Assembly: GCF_036373705.1 (NCBI RefSeq)
Contig: NC_089851.1
Location: 51,023,470-51,087,469 of the forward strand
Length of the DNA stretch: 64,000 bases
Reading direction: 5' to 3'
Origin: Amia ocellicauda
Lineage: Eukaryota > Chordata > Actinopteri > Amiiformes > Amiidae
How positions within the stretch are numbered: position 1 is the first letter of the stretch; the number at the start of each line of letters is the position of its first letter. This document shows positions 12,524 through 23,470 of the stretch, one piece after another. The notes beneath the pieces are model-generated. The model worked only from the letters and a program-made list of their open reading frames with translations, ran no database searches and was not told the origin of the DNA. The translations under genes were made by a program, and so were the position numbers.

Positions 12524-14191
12524 CTAATGATTTTTTATTGTATTGTACTTATTATTTAATATTGTTTTTTCAGGTGCACTGTGCAATATAATGCAAGTGC
12601 AATATAATATTTCCAGTACTGAATATGTGTGGTGTGGGTGTTTCTTACCTAAACTGTTTGGGTTATTCTTCAATTGGGGTGGCAAATGAGAGGCATAATT
12701 TGTAAAAATGCTTTTTTTTTTAAAATAATACATAAACGACATAAAACAGTCGTACCACTGATCCAGATTTTTTCAAATGGTAAAAGAGGTGATTCCACAT
12801 CGGGCAAATCTTGTCCTTGCCTAACTAAATTGTCTGCAGTTCTTTTAAGTGTTCTGCCTATCCCATCTTGTGCCCCCTTGCCATGACTGGCTTCAAAGAA
12901 GTTCCAGGTGGTTGTGGAAAACCCTTTCTTGAAAGCTACAGTGAACAAAAGATATAAATTGGCTTTCTGCTTGTACTGTGAGGTTGGGCCATCACAAAAA
13001 AAATGCAGACAGGTCACATTTGGATGTTCCTCTTGGATCATTTTAAAAACAGGATAACAAGTGGGCCCAAATACCAGGAGGGTCATGTCTTCTGCTTGGT
13101 GATATAGTGCAGAAGGTCACTGGTGCTGGCTCAGCCTGGAGTAATTTTCACTGAAATCTACATGGTTGAGGCATTCATTTGAGCCAAGGTTTTCACGCAG
13201 TTTCCTGTACATGGAATACTGCCATCTGATGTATAAGATGGGTCCACGGAAGTTGAAAAATCTGTCCTGAAACTGAGCCACAAGCTCATCCTCTGTTATA
13301 GCTATTTCCCTTTTGATAGTAACAGTGTAGCTATCACAACCATGCTCATTACTCATCTTTTCAAGGGACCACTGAGTCAGATTTACCTCTTTGTTCTGAG
13401 GGGATCTGAAGAGTGCACATGTAGTCATCTTGCATTCTTTGCATTGGCCATATGCACACTCCTTTTTTGTCATATCGTACACAGTTGCATCAGCCACTTC
13501 CTCCAGATTTTTGGAAGTAAGGATGCCAAGTGAAAACAGCTTGTCTGCCATATACTGCAAGTTCTCATGGGTTTTGCAGAGTATCCCGGTCAGCCTCTTT
13601 TGGCTGTGTAACCCAAAATGGTCTCTGGGCACAAAAAAAGGAGTAAGATACATGCTTATGCTCTGCACTGAACTTCTTGTGGAGATTGACCATTATGTCA
13701 CAGAGAATTATTCTTTGCTTTTTTTATTTTTCTTACAGTGACTGTCCTCTTCTTTCCTGTGACAACCCGACTCACATCATCTCTCAAAAATAATTGACAG
13801 TGCTCCTTAGGCCTTGAGAGATTCCATTCTTCTGTCTTATGAAATCAAGATCTCTCCCACATGTTTTCCACCCTTTATATGAAAAGCCAATCTGTTTTTG
13901 GCAGAAAACCTGTAAATTATACTTCTTGACCAATTTTCCACAAATCAGACGTGCATAAACTTGTTTGACCCTCTCTTTTTTTGCTGCAGAATATCTTGCC
14001 TTTATTTCACGTAACAGAGAGAAGTGAAACCTAAGTGTTTTTTTGACCAGTAATGAGGCATTGCTAACCTTAAGAATGCTTATTGTTTTGGTTGTGGGGC
14101 TCTCAGGATTAATTTTCAGCAATCTCTTCTTTAGACGGGCACATTTTGTTTTGTATTTTGCAGCCTTTTGTTTCTCCCTTACAAGGCACAA
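12524..14191 (-). pseudogene. Broken multicopy gene with DDE-like motifs (DFSEN / CDGP / EASHGKG)
   Basis: Minus-strand frames 14191-13784, 13668-13117 and 13086-12670 read as one protein in order. The first part is basic, with KKRLLKINPES. The second has a Cys cluster (CAYGQCKECKMTTC) and ends in VDFSENYS. The third has HFFCDGPTSQYKQKANLY and TWNFFEASHGKGAQDGIG. The spaced Asp, Asp and Glu suggest an RNase H-fold (DDE) nuclease or transposase, but I do not recognise the family by name and the function is inference. An in-frame stop follows the DFSENY block near 13117, and the 13668/13784 gap may be a small intron or a frameshift. Sequence similarity to the family ends at 14191, where an L2 LINE begins. 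Confidence 0.5.
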
Positions 14192-14428
14192 CGTGTGCCC
14201 TGGATCCTCTCCCTTCTCACCTCTTCCAAGCGACCGCTCCTGATCTTCTCCCCTTCATCTCCTCCCCTTCATCTCCTCCCTCCTCAACTCCTCACTCCTC
14301 TGTGGCTGTTTCCCCTCTGCATTTAAACAAGCTGCTGTCATCCCACTGCTCAAGAAACCAACCCTTGATGGCACCAGAACTACTGCCCTGTCTCCCTACT
14401 CCCCTTCCTCTCAAAGAGTCTTGAGCGG

Positions 14429-15487
14429 GTGGTCCACCGTCAGCTCTCTGACTTTCTGTCCCAACACTCACTCCTTGATCCTTTGCAATCCAGCTTTCGC
14501 ACAGCTCACTCCACTGAGATGGCTCTCCTAGCAGTCACTGACTCCCTCAGCTGTGCTCGGGCGGCCTCCCTCTCCTCAGTCCTCATCCTCCTTGATCTCT
14601 CAGCAGCATTTGACACCGTTGATCACTCCATCCTCCTCTCCTGCCTCGCTGACCTTGGAATCTCTGGGACTGCTCTCACCTGGTTCTCCTCCTACCTCAG
14701 TGACCGGTCCTACCAAGTGCCATGGCAAGGCTTCTCATCCACCCCCCAACCTCTCCTCACAGGCGTTCCTCAAGGCTCCATCCTGGGCCCGCTCCTGTTC
14801 TCTCTCTACACTCGCTCCCTGGGCCCCCTCATCGCATCCCATGGTTTCTCCTACCACTTCTACGCTGATGATGCCCAGATCTTCCTGTTTTTTCCCTCTT
14901 ACGACCCTCTCATGCCGTCTCGCATCTCTTCCTGCTTGTCTGCCATTTCTGCCTGGATGCACCACCTCAAGCTCAACCTCTCCAAATCGGATCTGCTGTT
15001 CTTCCCCCACTTTTCCTCACCTTCTGCTGACCTCCCCATCTCGATCGCCTTGGAATCCACCACACTCTCTCCTTCTTCTTCCACAAAAAATCTTGGAGTC
15101 ATCCTCGATCCTGCGCTCTCCTACAACCAGCACATTACCACACTGACACACAACTGCAGATACTTCCTGAGCAACATATGCCGAATCCGTCCTTTCCTCA
15201 CCGACTACTTGACTCGGCTGCTTGTCCAGTCACTGGTCCTCTCCCGCCTGGACTACTGCAACTCCCTCCTGGCCGGCCTGCCTGCAACTACTACCTGCCC
15301 GCTCCAGCTCATCCAGAACTCTGTGGCTTGTCTGGTATTCTCTCTGCCACGATTCGCACACGCTACTCCACTGCTCCGCTCCCTCCACTGGCTCCTGATA
15401 CAGGCACGCATTCAGTTAAAAACAGCAGAGTCCTTGACCTCCTTCTGGTGCTTACTCAAGACGCATCTTTTCCAACAGTACTTGTAA
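14429..15487 (+). pseudogene. L2-type reverse transcriptase (partial ORF2)
   Basis: Open for 352 residues. RT blocks appear in order: [19 protein letters not shown] (catalytic Asp), [20 protein letters not shown], and [13 protein letters not shown] (YADD active site). These are followed by thumb-like [11 protein letters not shown] and the C-terminal block [18 protein letters not shown]. The endonuclease domain is absent; reading frame 14146-14424 just upstream gives the end of the linker ([15 protein letters not shown]), broken by a frameshift. The C-terminus is degraded after about 15400. It cannot retrotranspose by itself. Confidence 0.9.
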
Positions 15488-15825
15488 TATTAGTCCTTTA
15501 TCCCTGCTAGATAGCACTTCTCAATTTTATTATGATTCATGTGTTTTCGATTTTGTTTTCCTCCTTGCTCCCTTTCCCGTAGCCCTTGACTGTGACCCTA
15601 CATCTTGACAGCACTTAGCTTTTACCGTCCAGGATGTAGGACCTCACTTACTGTACTTGCTTGTTTAAATTGTAAATTGGAATTTGTAAAATGTATTTTG
15701 AATTGCTATGTTTAGTTTAATTCAATTTGTAATGATTGATGCCTTTTGCTTAACTGTATTTTTGCACTTTGTTTTACACTTATGTTGTAAGTCGCCCTGG
15801 ATAAGGGCGTCTGCCAAGAAATAAA

Positions 15826-15827
15826 AA

Positions 15828-15897
<70 letters not shown>
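15826..15897 (+). repeat. (ATA/AAT)n tail of L2 LINE
   Basis: About 20 trinucleotide units directly after the LINE 3' stem region; the usual tail of this LINE type. Confidence 0.9.
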
Positions 15898-16108
15898 TAA
15901 TTGAAAATCGCCTTAACCTCTCAGGAGTTGAAAATCATCTGCAGAGAGCGGAGAGCAGGGAGGCACCGAAAACCAAAACAGAGGAGGACATGCTATCAGC
16001 AACTCTCGCAGGGCACATACATGTTCTAGCTACCTCTGAGAACTAGAGGAAAACAACCCCAAGTTGACTTCCGTCACCAGGCATGAAACCAGACGGCTTT
16101 GCCCCCTG

Positions 16109-16167
16109 GGGCTCATCCGGGAGTTGAAGCCAGGACCTCTCACACCCTACCCGTAGACCAACAAGCC
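16109..16167 (-). pseudogene. tRNA-Pro relic lacking the anticodon region
   Basis: The minus strand starts GGCTTGTTGGTCTACGGGTA (acceptor plus D arm, box A) and ends with the T arm (box B GGCTTCAACTCC) and matching acceptor ATGAGCC. Length is 59 nt against 72 for tRNA-Pro; about 13 nt including the anticodon are missing. Non-functional, or the head of a tRNA-derived repeat. Confidence 0.65.
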
Positions 16168-16678
16168 AAGCTAACAGCTGGTAACACAGGTTCTCCTGGG
16201 CAAGCGCGTAACTGCTTGAGGCAGACCGGGAGACCTATGCTCTTTGATTAATAGCATGGACTGTAGCGCTGACGTGTCTTTCCAGAACAGTAACCCCATC
16301 CCCAGTGAGACAGCACTGAGAGCATGGTCCGGCAGGCCCGCAAACAACTGAAAAGAATGCCTCTCCTTGGGTGCAGCTCAGGTGTACACGTTCAGCAAAG
16401 GTCTCCATAACAAGCCGGCAAACCACATTTCGTCCTCCTCCTCCTCCTCAACAACAAACTACATGTCCTCCTCCTCCTCAACAACAACAAACTTGCAAAA
16501 TACACATTTGTATTAAAGAAAACAAAACACACAGATGACAGTCTGATTTCCCTTCAGCTACACAGGCAACAGTATCTGAGGTCAAAAGCCCTCCCTTGTG
16601 CAGAGGAGCCCAGAAGCCAGCCCTCAAGAGAGAACGAACGCTTCAGTGACCACAGAGCGGGGCTGGGCCAGGCCAGGT
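16168..16678. other. No gene recognised; (CTC)n-rich patch
   Basis: Contains repeated CCTCCTCCTC and AACAACAA words at about 16432-16492. No coding motif on either strand. Confidence 0.45.
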
Positions 16679-16714
16679 GGGCTCGTCTGGGAGTTGAACC
16701 CAGGACCTCTCACA
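16679..16714 (-). pseudogene. tRNA-Pro 3' half, cut by an ERV LTR
   Basis: Minus strand: TGTGAGAGGTCCTGGGTTCA and onward to the acceptor strand ACGAGCC, an intact T arm and 3' acceptor of tRNA-Pro. The 5' half is absent because the retroviral LTR ends exactly at 16715. The order (viral LTR then tRNA sense strand) shows target DNA, not a primer-binding site. Confidence 0.7.
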
Positions 16715-17131
16715 TGTGGAAGAAGAACAATCTTCAATCAGGTTGGAACGTTAGTTGCAATGCCTTTAATACACGCAGTGTGGAGAGGAACAGTGAATCA
16801 AGAAAATCCCAAAGTCGCTCTGCCTTCATTTTAAAAGTCAGAGGCTTTTATACACAAAAAACAATGATCTGGTTACAATCAGAAAGAAATGAGTATATTA
16901 TCTTAGAGAGTTAGCTAAGCAGAATATATATCATTATAGGACAGAGTTCATAGATCACATGGATTAGGGAGCAGGCACTTCAATCATACTGTCTCCAAAA
17001 TTGTCATCGTAAATAACAAACAGAAATCAAACTACGTTCTGGCCTGACCTTCTAGCTTGACCTTATCTTTCTTAACTATACAAGAGAGTAAAACAGGTAT
17101 GAGAGAAAGAATTTCTAACTTTCCTTCCACA
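16715..17131 (-). repeat. 3' LTR of ERV-A, 417 bp
   Basis: On the minus strand it opens TGTGGAAGGAAAG and closes CTTCTTCCACA, giving TG...CA with short inverted repeats TGTGGAA/TTCCACA. A TATAAAA box lies at 16847-16852 and an ATTAAA polyadenylation-like signal at 16765-16770, in correct U3-R order. It is preceded by a polypurine tract. No partner 5' LTR is in the window. Confidence 0.88.
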
Positions 17132-17143
17132 CTCCCCCATTTT
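17132..17143 (-). promoter_or_regulatory. Polypurine tract of ERV-A
   Basis: Minus strand AAAATGGGGGAG immediately before the LTR TG; primes plus-strand DNA synthesis in retroviruses. Confidence 0.85.
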
Positions 17144-17306
17144 GTCCTATGAAGTTCAATCATACATATGTACAGAGCCTTGATGAGACCCTAGAGTTGT
17201 AAACCTTAACCTCAGGGGGAATAGTGGACATCATTCAGTGTAATTAGGTTATATTCATAAGATCCATTATATCACTGCGTTCTTGGAGCATTTCCTCATA
17301 CTTTAT
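17144..17306. other. ERV-A region between env and polypurine tract
   Basis: Short internal stretch of the provirus. No separate gene is seen. Confidence 0.4.
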
Positions 17307-18861
17307 TTAAACAGACTCCTTTATTTCAATAGGAGTAAGGCTGTTCTGCATTTCTCTAGCAGTACAAGCACAGCAACACTTGATCAGTACAAAACAAATA
17401 TAGAGAAGAATGAGTATGCCAAGGATAAAAAGCAGACTCTGGGCTATAATAGCACCAATTCTTCCTAGGGAGCCACTTATCCAGCTCTCCAGAGACCACT
17501 TCGAGGTCTGGTGGATTTTAGTAACTTCTTTACGAATGTGATCCGTGAGATCATGAATCTGTTCAGTGTTGTCAGGAATGTAGGTACAACATTCTTTACC
17601 AATAAGAGCACACACACCCCCTTTAACCGCCAGAGAGAAATCTAGGGCTAAGCGATTCTGCTAGACTGTGGTGCGTATGGCAGTCATCTCTATTATTATA
17701 TAATCTATAGATTCTGTTGTTTTATTGCTGACCTCCTCTGGGATTGAGGCCAGTATCTTAACCTCCTGTACAGTGCGCCCAATACCATATGGGGAGATCA
17801 ATATGGAAAAGAAACGCTCAGTTTCAGAGATATCTCTTTGATTCTGCCAATGGCCTTTAGGGGGTTCTGAAAGAGATCTCATGGCGGGGGTGATGTAGCA
17901 AATATAGCAGGAACCTGACCAATTGTCAGGGAGCCAAGGATAAGCACGATTTTCACAGATCAGATATGTACCTTCAAGTGTGGCAATTCCTGCATTTGAA
18001 ACCCCCCATCCCACCATATCCCACAAGCTATTGCAGGAGCTTTTTCCTACAAACACATTTCCTTTACCATACTGACAGGCTAGTCCAGGGACAGAGTCTG
18101 CCAAAGGGATAGAAGGCGGCCTCTGGGAGGTGGAAATATATGGGTGGAAATAGGGCATTTGTTCAGTCAACTTTGAGGCAGATGCATTAGCAGTATTGCA
18201 AATACTCGTATCTATTCTATAATGTTTCCATATAGCACAGTTATCTTCCGCAGTCAAGGGAACTGGGATCATGGCAATGCCTCCCTCAGTGTTATGGGGG
18301 ACATGTGAACACACCCAGCACCTTGACAGATTCATGTCTTTTGTAAACTGATAAGACAATTGGAGGTAGGCATTTCCTCTGGTCAGGTGGCTGTCTCGTC
18401 GCTGTCGAATCCTCAGTTGTATTTTATCAGTGTACATGTTAATGTTAATATGTGGTGGTCTGTGTTGTTAATATGCGAAAGGGGAGAGGTTACTAGCATG
18501 GTATTTGTGGACCCGTGCGTCCTGTTGCTCTTTTTGGGCCACTGTTCTGGCCCTGTGCTGTTATCTGCAGGGTGATGCCGATGTCAGCTTCTTCTGGACT
18601 GGTTTCCCCAGTCAGTGATGATCCCGTCCGCTTGGAGTTGAAGGCGCCCTCTTCCCAGATTACTATGGCGCATACGATGGTCCCACAGGCAATAAAGAAG
18701 AGGATCCAGGCAAAGGCAGAGCATCCCTCTGGTCTCCCCCCGGGTTGTGCTGATTGCTTCAATGGGCAAGTTTGCAATGGGAGCAGTGGATCCATGTGTT
18801 CTTTCCTTGGCACTTCACAGCGGTGTGGGTGGTCCGTAGCACTTGGTAGGGCCCCGTCCAC
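17307..18861 (-). pseudogene. env: Retroviral envelope (SU-TM) of ERV-A, broken
   Basis: Three minus-strand frames cover env. The 18861-18493 frame holds the leader with a hydrophobic stretch (AFAWILFFIACGTIVCAIV) suited to a signal peptide; it overlaps the 3' end of integrase in another frame, as in gammaretroviruses. The 18437-17661 frame is surface subunit with CWVC, the CXXC motif of gamma-type envelopes. The 17615-17307 frame is transmembrane subunit with CALIGKECC, the CX6CC partner motif, and a membrane anchor (SLLFILGILILLYICFVLI). A break between the leader and SU frames and a stop near 17660 disrupt it. The CXXC/CX6CC pair supports a gamma-type, disulfide-linked envelope. Confidence 0.85.
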
Positions 18862-19911
18862 CTGGGCTGTAGGGAGGATTTTCTTTTGTGTACTTTGATA
18901 TACACGTAGTCACCTGGCTAGAAGGGGTGACAATCCTGCTGGGCTGGTTCAGTCTGGGCAGCTTTCACCTGTGAATGGACAGCTTTGATTGCTCGCGTTA
19001 ATCCCAAACAAAAAGACAACATAGTATCATCCATCAAGTGGATGTCCATCTCTCTTACTGACAAAGGAGGAGAAGCAGGAAGTCTCATGGGTCGTCCCAT
19101 AATAATTTAATGGGGAGAAAGGCCAGTTTTACGATTTGCTGACGATCTCATTGTCATTAGGGCTATAGGAAGGGCATCTGGCCATTTGAGCCCTGTTTGT
19201 TCGCATATTTTAGCCAGTTTGTTCTTTAATATTCCATTTTGTCTTTCCACAGCTCCAGCTGACTGAGGATGATAGGGGCAATGGAAATGTTGTTTAACTT
19301 GCAGGGCTTTACATAGTTCCTGCACTATTTTCCCAGTGAAGTGAGTGCCCCTGTCACTGGAAATTTTCCCTGGAATGCCAAATCTACATATGACATCTCT
19401 TAACAGCATTTTTGCAACTGTTACTGCATCAGCCTTTCTACAAGGATAGGCTTCAACCCATTTAGAAAACATATTACATATTACAGGTACAACATTTAGG
19501 TATCTGAACAAAATCTATTTGCATATGTACAAAAGGATCCCATGGTGGAGGATGTGCAGCTAATGTGGTTTTAGCTCCTTTTCCAGGAATGTGAGCTTGG
19601 CATATATGACAATTTCTACAATATTGTTGAGCTATTATTGTAAAACCTGGAGCATACCAATTTACAAGAAAAGCTGCACACATCCCCCCCTTGCCCGTGT
19701 GGCCAACACCATGCGCCAGACGGGCAAGCCAGAGTAGAAGTGCCTGTGGAGCAACCACGCGGCCGTCATGAGATTTCCACAGAGCACTCTGCTGGTCAAA
19801 TTTACATCCTGCTGAAATCCAAACGTCACGCTCACTCTGATCAACAGTTGTTTGGAGGGCAGCTACATCATTAAGAGAAGGAGTGTCAGAGTCAGAAGTA
19901 GAAGAAGGATT
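18770..19911 (-). pseudogene. pol: Retroviral integrase of ERV-A, broken
   Basis: The region continues in frame from RNase H past a stop at 19912. The N-terminal zinc domain shows HGVGHTG and CRNCHIC. The core carries the first Asp near MQIDFVQIP, the second in ISSDRGTHFTGKIVQ, and the Glu in AGAVERQNGILK. The C-terminal domain (about 18930-18770) has PRWTGPYQVL, the GPY/F motif of gammaretrovirus-type integrases. Breaks: a frameshift near 19490, an in-frame stop at 19107 and a further break near 18918. All catalytic residues are still readable. Confidence 0.88.
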
Positions 19912-20896
19912 TTATGAGACTAAGAGAGATTTAACGGAAGCGGCTGCTGCTTTAGCCGCTAAATCAACCGAAGCATTTCCCTTAGAAACATCATCAGAGA
20001 GACCAGTATGGGCCTCGCATTTTATCACTGCAAGTTGGGCTGGAAGAAAATCATGTACAACACTATAGGCATAGCGAGAGTCAGTGTAAATAGTGGCAGT
20101 GGCACCCTCTGCAAGGCAGCATGCACGAGTCAGAGCAAAAAGCTCAGCCTGCTGGGCTGAGAAATCTCTGGGCAATTTAGCACTTTCTAGTACAGCTGAG
20201 GATGAGCAGACCGCATAGCCAGGTAGCAGAGAACCATCAAGGGCCCTGGAAGAAGAGTCATCTACAAACAAAACAAATTCTGCATTTGGTATCGGTGTAT
20301 CAAGTCGAGGAGTTAGAATATGACTAACTACTAGTTCACAATCATGTGGAGCTCCGTCGTCAGCTACTGGCAACAGAGAAGCTGGATTGAGGGGAGGGCA
20401 GCGCTGTATAGTGATATTGGGAGCTGCAAGGAGAACTAATTCATACGTAGATGCACGAGATGCAGAAAGGTGCTGTGTTTTAGATCGTAATAATAAAGTG
20501 GTAACTGCGTGTGGTACAAGAAGAAAAAGAAGTGAGCCTAAAACTATAGGCTCAGTAGCTTGTACTGCATAAGAGGCTGCAGCTACTGCTCTTAGACAAG
20601 GTGGAAATCCAGCAGCAACCGGATCAAGTTTAGTGCTATGATAGGCTATAGGTTGCATGTGCATATAGGTTGTGATAATCAGGGAGGCCCAAGGCTGGTG
20701 CTTTTGCCAGACTTTGTTTCAATGCTACAAAGGCTGTCTCTGCTTCTTCCGTCCACACCAAGGGCTCTGGGCTGGAAGGAAGGTTAATATCAAGGAGGGG
20801 ACGAGTAAGAAGAGCGTAATCTAAAATCCATTGCGTAAAATACCCCGTAGATCCCAAGAAGGTTTTCATTTGTTTAATGGTGGTAGGTTTAGGCAA
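19912..20896 (-). pseudogene. pol: RT connection and RNase H of ERV-A
   Basis: The 20896-20636 frame gives the RT thumb/connection (TFLGSTGYFTQWI and TEEAETAFVALKQSL). It passes by frameshift into 20664-19912, the RNase H domain: Asp in FVLFVDDSSSRA, Glu in AQQAELFALTRA and Asp in TIYTDSRYAYSVVHDF. The frame stops at 19912 where integrase should continue. Confidence 0.85.
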
Positions 20897-20899
20897 AGC

Positions 20900-22076
20900 T
20901 TATACTGTTTGAACCCTTTCTGGAGATAGCAGTCTGGTGTCATCCTCCAGGAGGTGACCCAGATACTTCACCCGTGTCTGGCAAAATTGTAGCTTATCTT
21001 TAGAAGCCTTGTGACCTTTGTTTGCTAAAGCAGTAAGTAAGGTTATAGTATCCAGTTCACAAGCTGCTTTAGTGGGAGAGGCATTCAACAAATCATCCAC
21101 ATATTGAATGAGTGTGGAGCCGCCAGGCAGGATGACATCACTAAGGTCCTCCTGGATGGCACGAGAAAACAAAGTGGGGCTTTCTGTGTAGCCTTGAGGA
21201 AGAACAGTCCATGTGTACTGCTGACCCTGATAGGTAAAAGCAAAAAGATATTGGGAATCAGGGTGAATAGGAACAGAAAAAGAAGCAGAACACAGATCAA
21301 TGACAGAGTAGCACTGTGTACCGGTGGGAATACTAGAAAGAATAGTAGCAGGGTTGGGAACAACAGGGTAAGCAGGAATGACACACACATTTATGGCTCT
21401 TAAATCTCGTACAAAACGCCATGTGTCTTTCCCAGGTTTCCGAATAGGGAGAATAGGAGTGTTACAATAGCTAATAACAGGAACAATTGTACCTTGTTGT
21501 AGCAGTGCGTCAATGACAGGAGCTATGCCTTTAACAGCGTCGGGGCGCAGGGGATAATAGGGTTTCCTAGGCAATGGACGAGAAGTGTCAATAACAATTT
21601 TAATGGGTGAGGCACTTTTTATGCAACCCACATCATTAGGATGGGACGTCCACAGACCAGGTGGGACCTGGTGAAGTAAATCAGAAACTTGTTGGGAGAG
21701 CATACAAGGCGTAGAAGCAGGAGAAGCAGGGCTTTGTAGCTTATTTAAAACAAAGGCATGGGACTCACAGGGTACATATAAAAATACACCTTCTGGTGTA
21801 CACTTAATAGAGCAGTTTAGTTTACACAATAAATCTCTGCCTATCAGGTTAACAGGTGTGTTAGCTGCTAGCAGAAAAGCATGCTGTCCTGACAAAGGAC
21901 CCACTTCTACAGACAACTGACTACTCAAAAGTGTAGGGATAGGAACACCAGATATTCCCACAGTATTAACAATACGCCCTGATAGTGGAGCCTCAGGAAG
22001 GTCTACAGTCCTGATAGAAGATTTAGTAGCTCTAGTATCAACTAAAAAAGGTATACATTTCTGTGGGTATACGTTT
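20900..22076 (-). pseudogene. pol: Protease and reverse transcriptase of ERV-A
   Basis: From about 22070 the protease N-terminus reads PFLVDTRATKS, where the catalytic DTG has become DTR. A stop follows near 21970, and the 21961-20900 frame continues with the protease C-terminal NLIGRDLL. RT blocks follow: FVRDLRAINV, SVIDLCSASFSVPI, TVLPQGYTESPTLFSRAI and IQYVDDLLNAS (YVDD active site). Gag is absent: the sequence upstream (22077 onward) is the integrase of a different retrovirus, ERV-B. Confidence 0.88.
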
Positions 22077-23470
22077 CTATGAGACTGTGGGTTCTAAGTC
22101 TGGTTTAGTACACAGTTCTCCTGGATTATAATTTTTAACTTGTGACCAATGTTTCCATCTAGTACCCCCCTCCTGTCCGTCAATACAGACTGAAGTGTCT
22201 GTAGAAAGAAGGACATTATGCGGTCCTGTCCATTTGGGCCTGAGCCCTGGTCTGCTTGTGATTATTTTACACATTACTTGTGAACCAACCTCAGGAAGTG
22301 TTGTTGGCATTTCCTCTTTGAGTTCCAAGTCTCTGAGGGATTGGAGATCACGTGCTTGTGATCTAAGTTTTTTTAAGTGTGTACATAGCTGTGCCACATA
22401 CTGTTTAAGATAATCTTTGAATGGAGCACTGGGATCAATGGGACCCCAGATGCCAGCAGGGAGTTGCATAGCTCTCCCTGTCATTAACTCATATGGAGAA
22501 AGTACTCCGATTAGGTGACGCTCTAAGTTTATACAGCACAGCGGGGAGCGCTACTGTCCATCCCTTGCCTGTAGTTAACAGGGCTTTTGCCAAACTTTCC
22601 TTCAGTGTCCGGTTAGTGCGCTCCACTAAGCCTGAACTCTGAGGGTGATAAGGTATATGAAATCGTTATTTTACCCCTAGCAGTAAACATGCTTCCTTCA
22701 TTACCTTACCAGTGAAATGAGTCCCTTGATCTGAGTCTATTTGATGGGGCACACCCCATCGAGGAATAACCTCAGTTAGTAGGACTCGTGCTGCAGTGGT
22801 GGCAGAGCACTCCCTGCAGGGGAAAGCATCAACCCATTTTGTGAAATGGTCAATTATTACCAAGCAATAGGATTTCCCATGACATTTTGTCAGGGGTCCT
22901 GTAAAGTCAATTTGAATATTTTCCCACGGACCTCGAGGCCGGGGCTGGTGTGATTTACTGACTTTGATCGGTTTACCTGGGTTTAAGGAATACACTGTTG
23001 ACACCACTTCGCAGTGTCCCTGCCTATGCCAGGCCACCACCAGTGTTCACGCAATTGAGTTAACATGGCCTTGCGACCCGTGTGAGCTGGGCCATGGTAC
23101 TGGTCCAGAAGCGTTGACCTAATACACTGGGGTGCTAATACACATTGTAAGTTAGGACTTCGCCACAAACCGTCTACTGCACCTCCCTTAACCCACTCTT
23201 GTACTTCATTCTTCTCACCGTCTTTCTGTAGCTGGGCGAGGTCAGTAGTTTCTGGTTCTAGGATACTCACAAGTTTACTAGAGCAGGGGAATCCTGCTAA
23301 CGTCACATGACTGCCTGTCTCTGCTGCCTTTTTCGCAGCTAGGTCTGTGATTCCCACGAGTGCGCGGGCATCCATCATCAGAAAGACTCTGATCAGCTTT
23401 CACTTTAACTACTGCTACCTTTTCTGGAAGGTGTGCTGCATCAGCTAGAGCTATAACATACTCATAATTT
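22077..23470 (-). pseudogene. pol: Retroviral integrase of ERV-B, broken
   Basis: Minus strand in order. Zinc domain with YHGPAHTGRKAML and CQQC (23378-22983). Core with IQIDFTGPL (first Asp) and IDSDQGTHFTGKVM (second Asp) in 23040-22666. After a stop at 22666, a region with YHPQSSGLVERTN carries the catalytic Glu (about 22620). The C-terminal domain 22484-22077 has RPKWTGPHNVLL (GPY/F-like). The MLV-like layout suggests a gamma-related virus. A frameshift near 23000 and stops at 22666 and about 22490 break it. The upstream end is separated from RNase H by a LINE insertion at 23471-24652. Confidence 0.87.

Larger units (their letters stand above)
14192..15897 (+). mobile_element. L2/CR1-type LINE, 5' truncated
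   Basis: The element begins abruptly inside the RT ORF upstream region (around GTGTGCCCTGGATCCTCTC). It runs through the RT and ends with the typical CGCCCTGGATAAGGGCGTCT stem region and an (ATA)n tail at 15826-15897, the hallmark of fish L2-like LINEs. No clear target-site duplication was found. It directly follows the broken minus-strand gene, so it may have landed in it. Confidence 0.92.

Noticed and set aside
14553-15146. Second plus-strand frame and minus-strand frames over the L2 LINE
   Set aside because: Low-complexity shadows of the RT frame, which carries the YADD motif.
16679-16714. Primer-binding site for tRNA-Pro next to the LTR
   Set aside because: The tRNA sense strand follows the LTR in viral orientation, after env and the polypurine tract. 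A primer-binding site would be the complement and would follow the 5' LTR.
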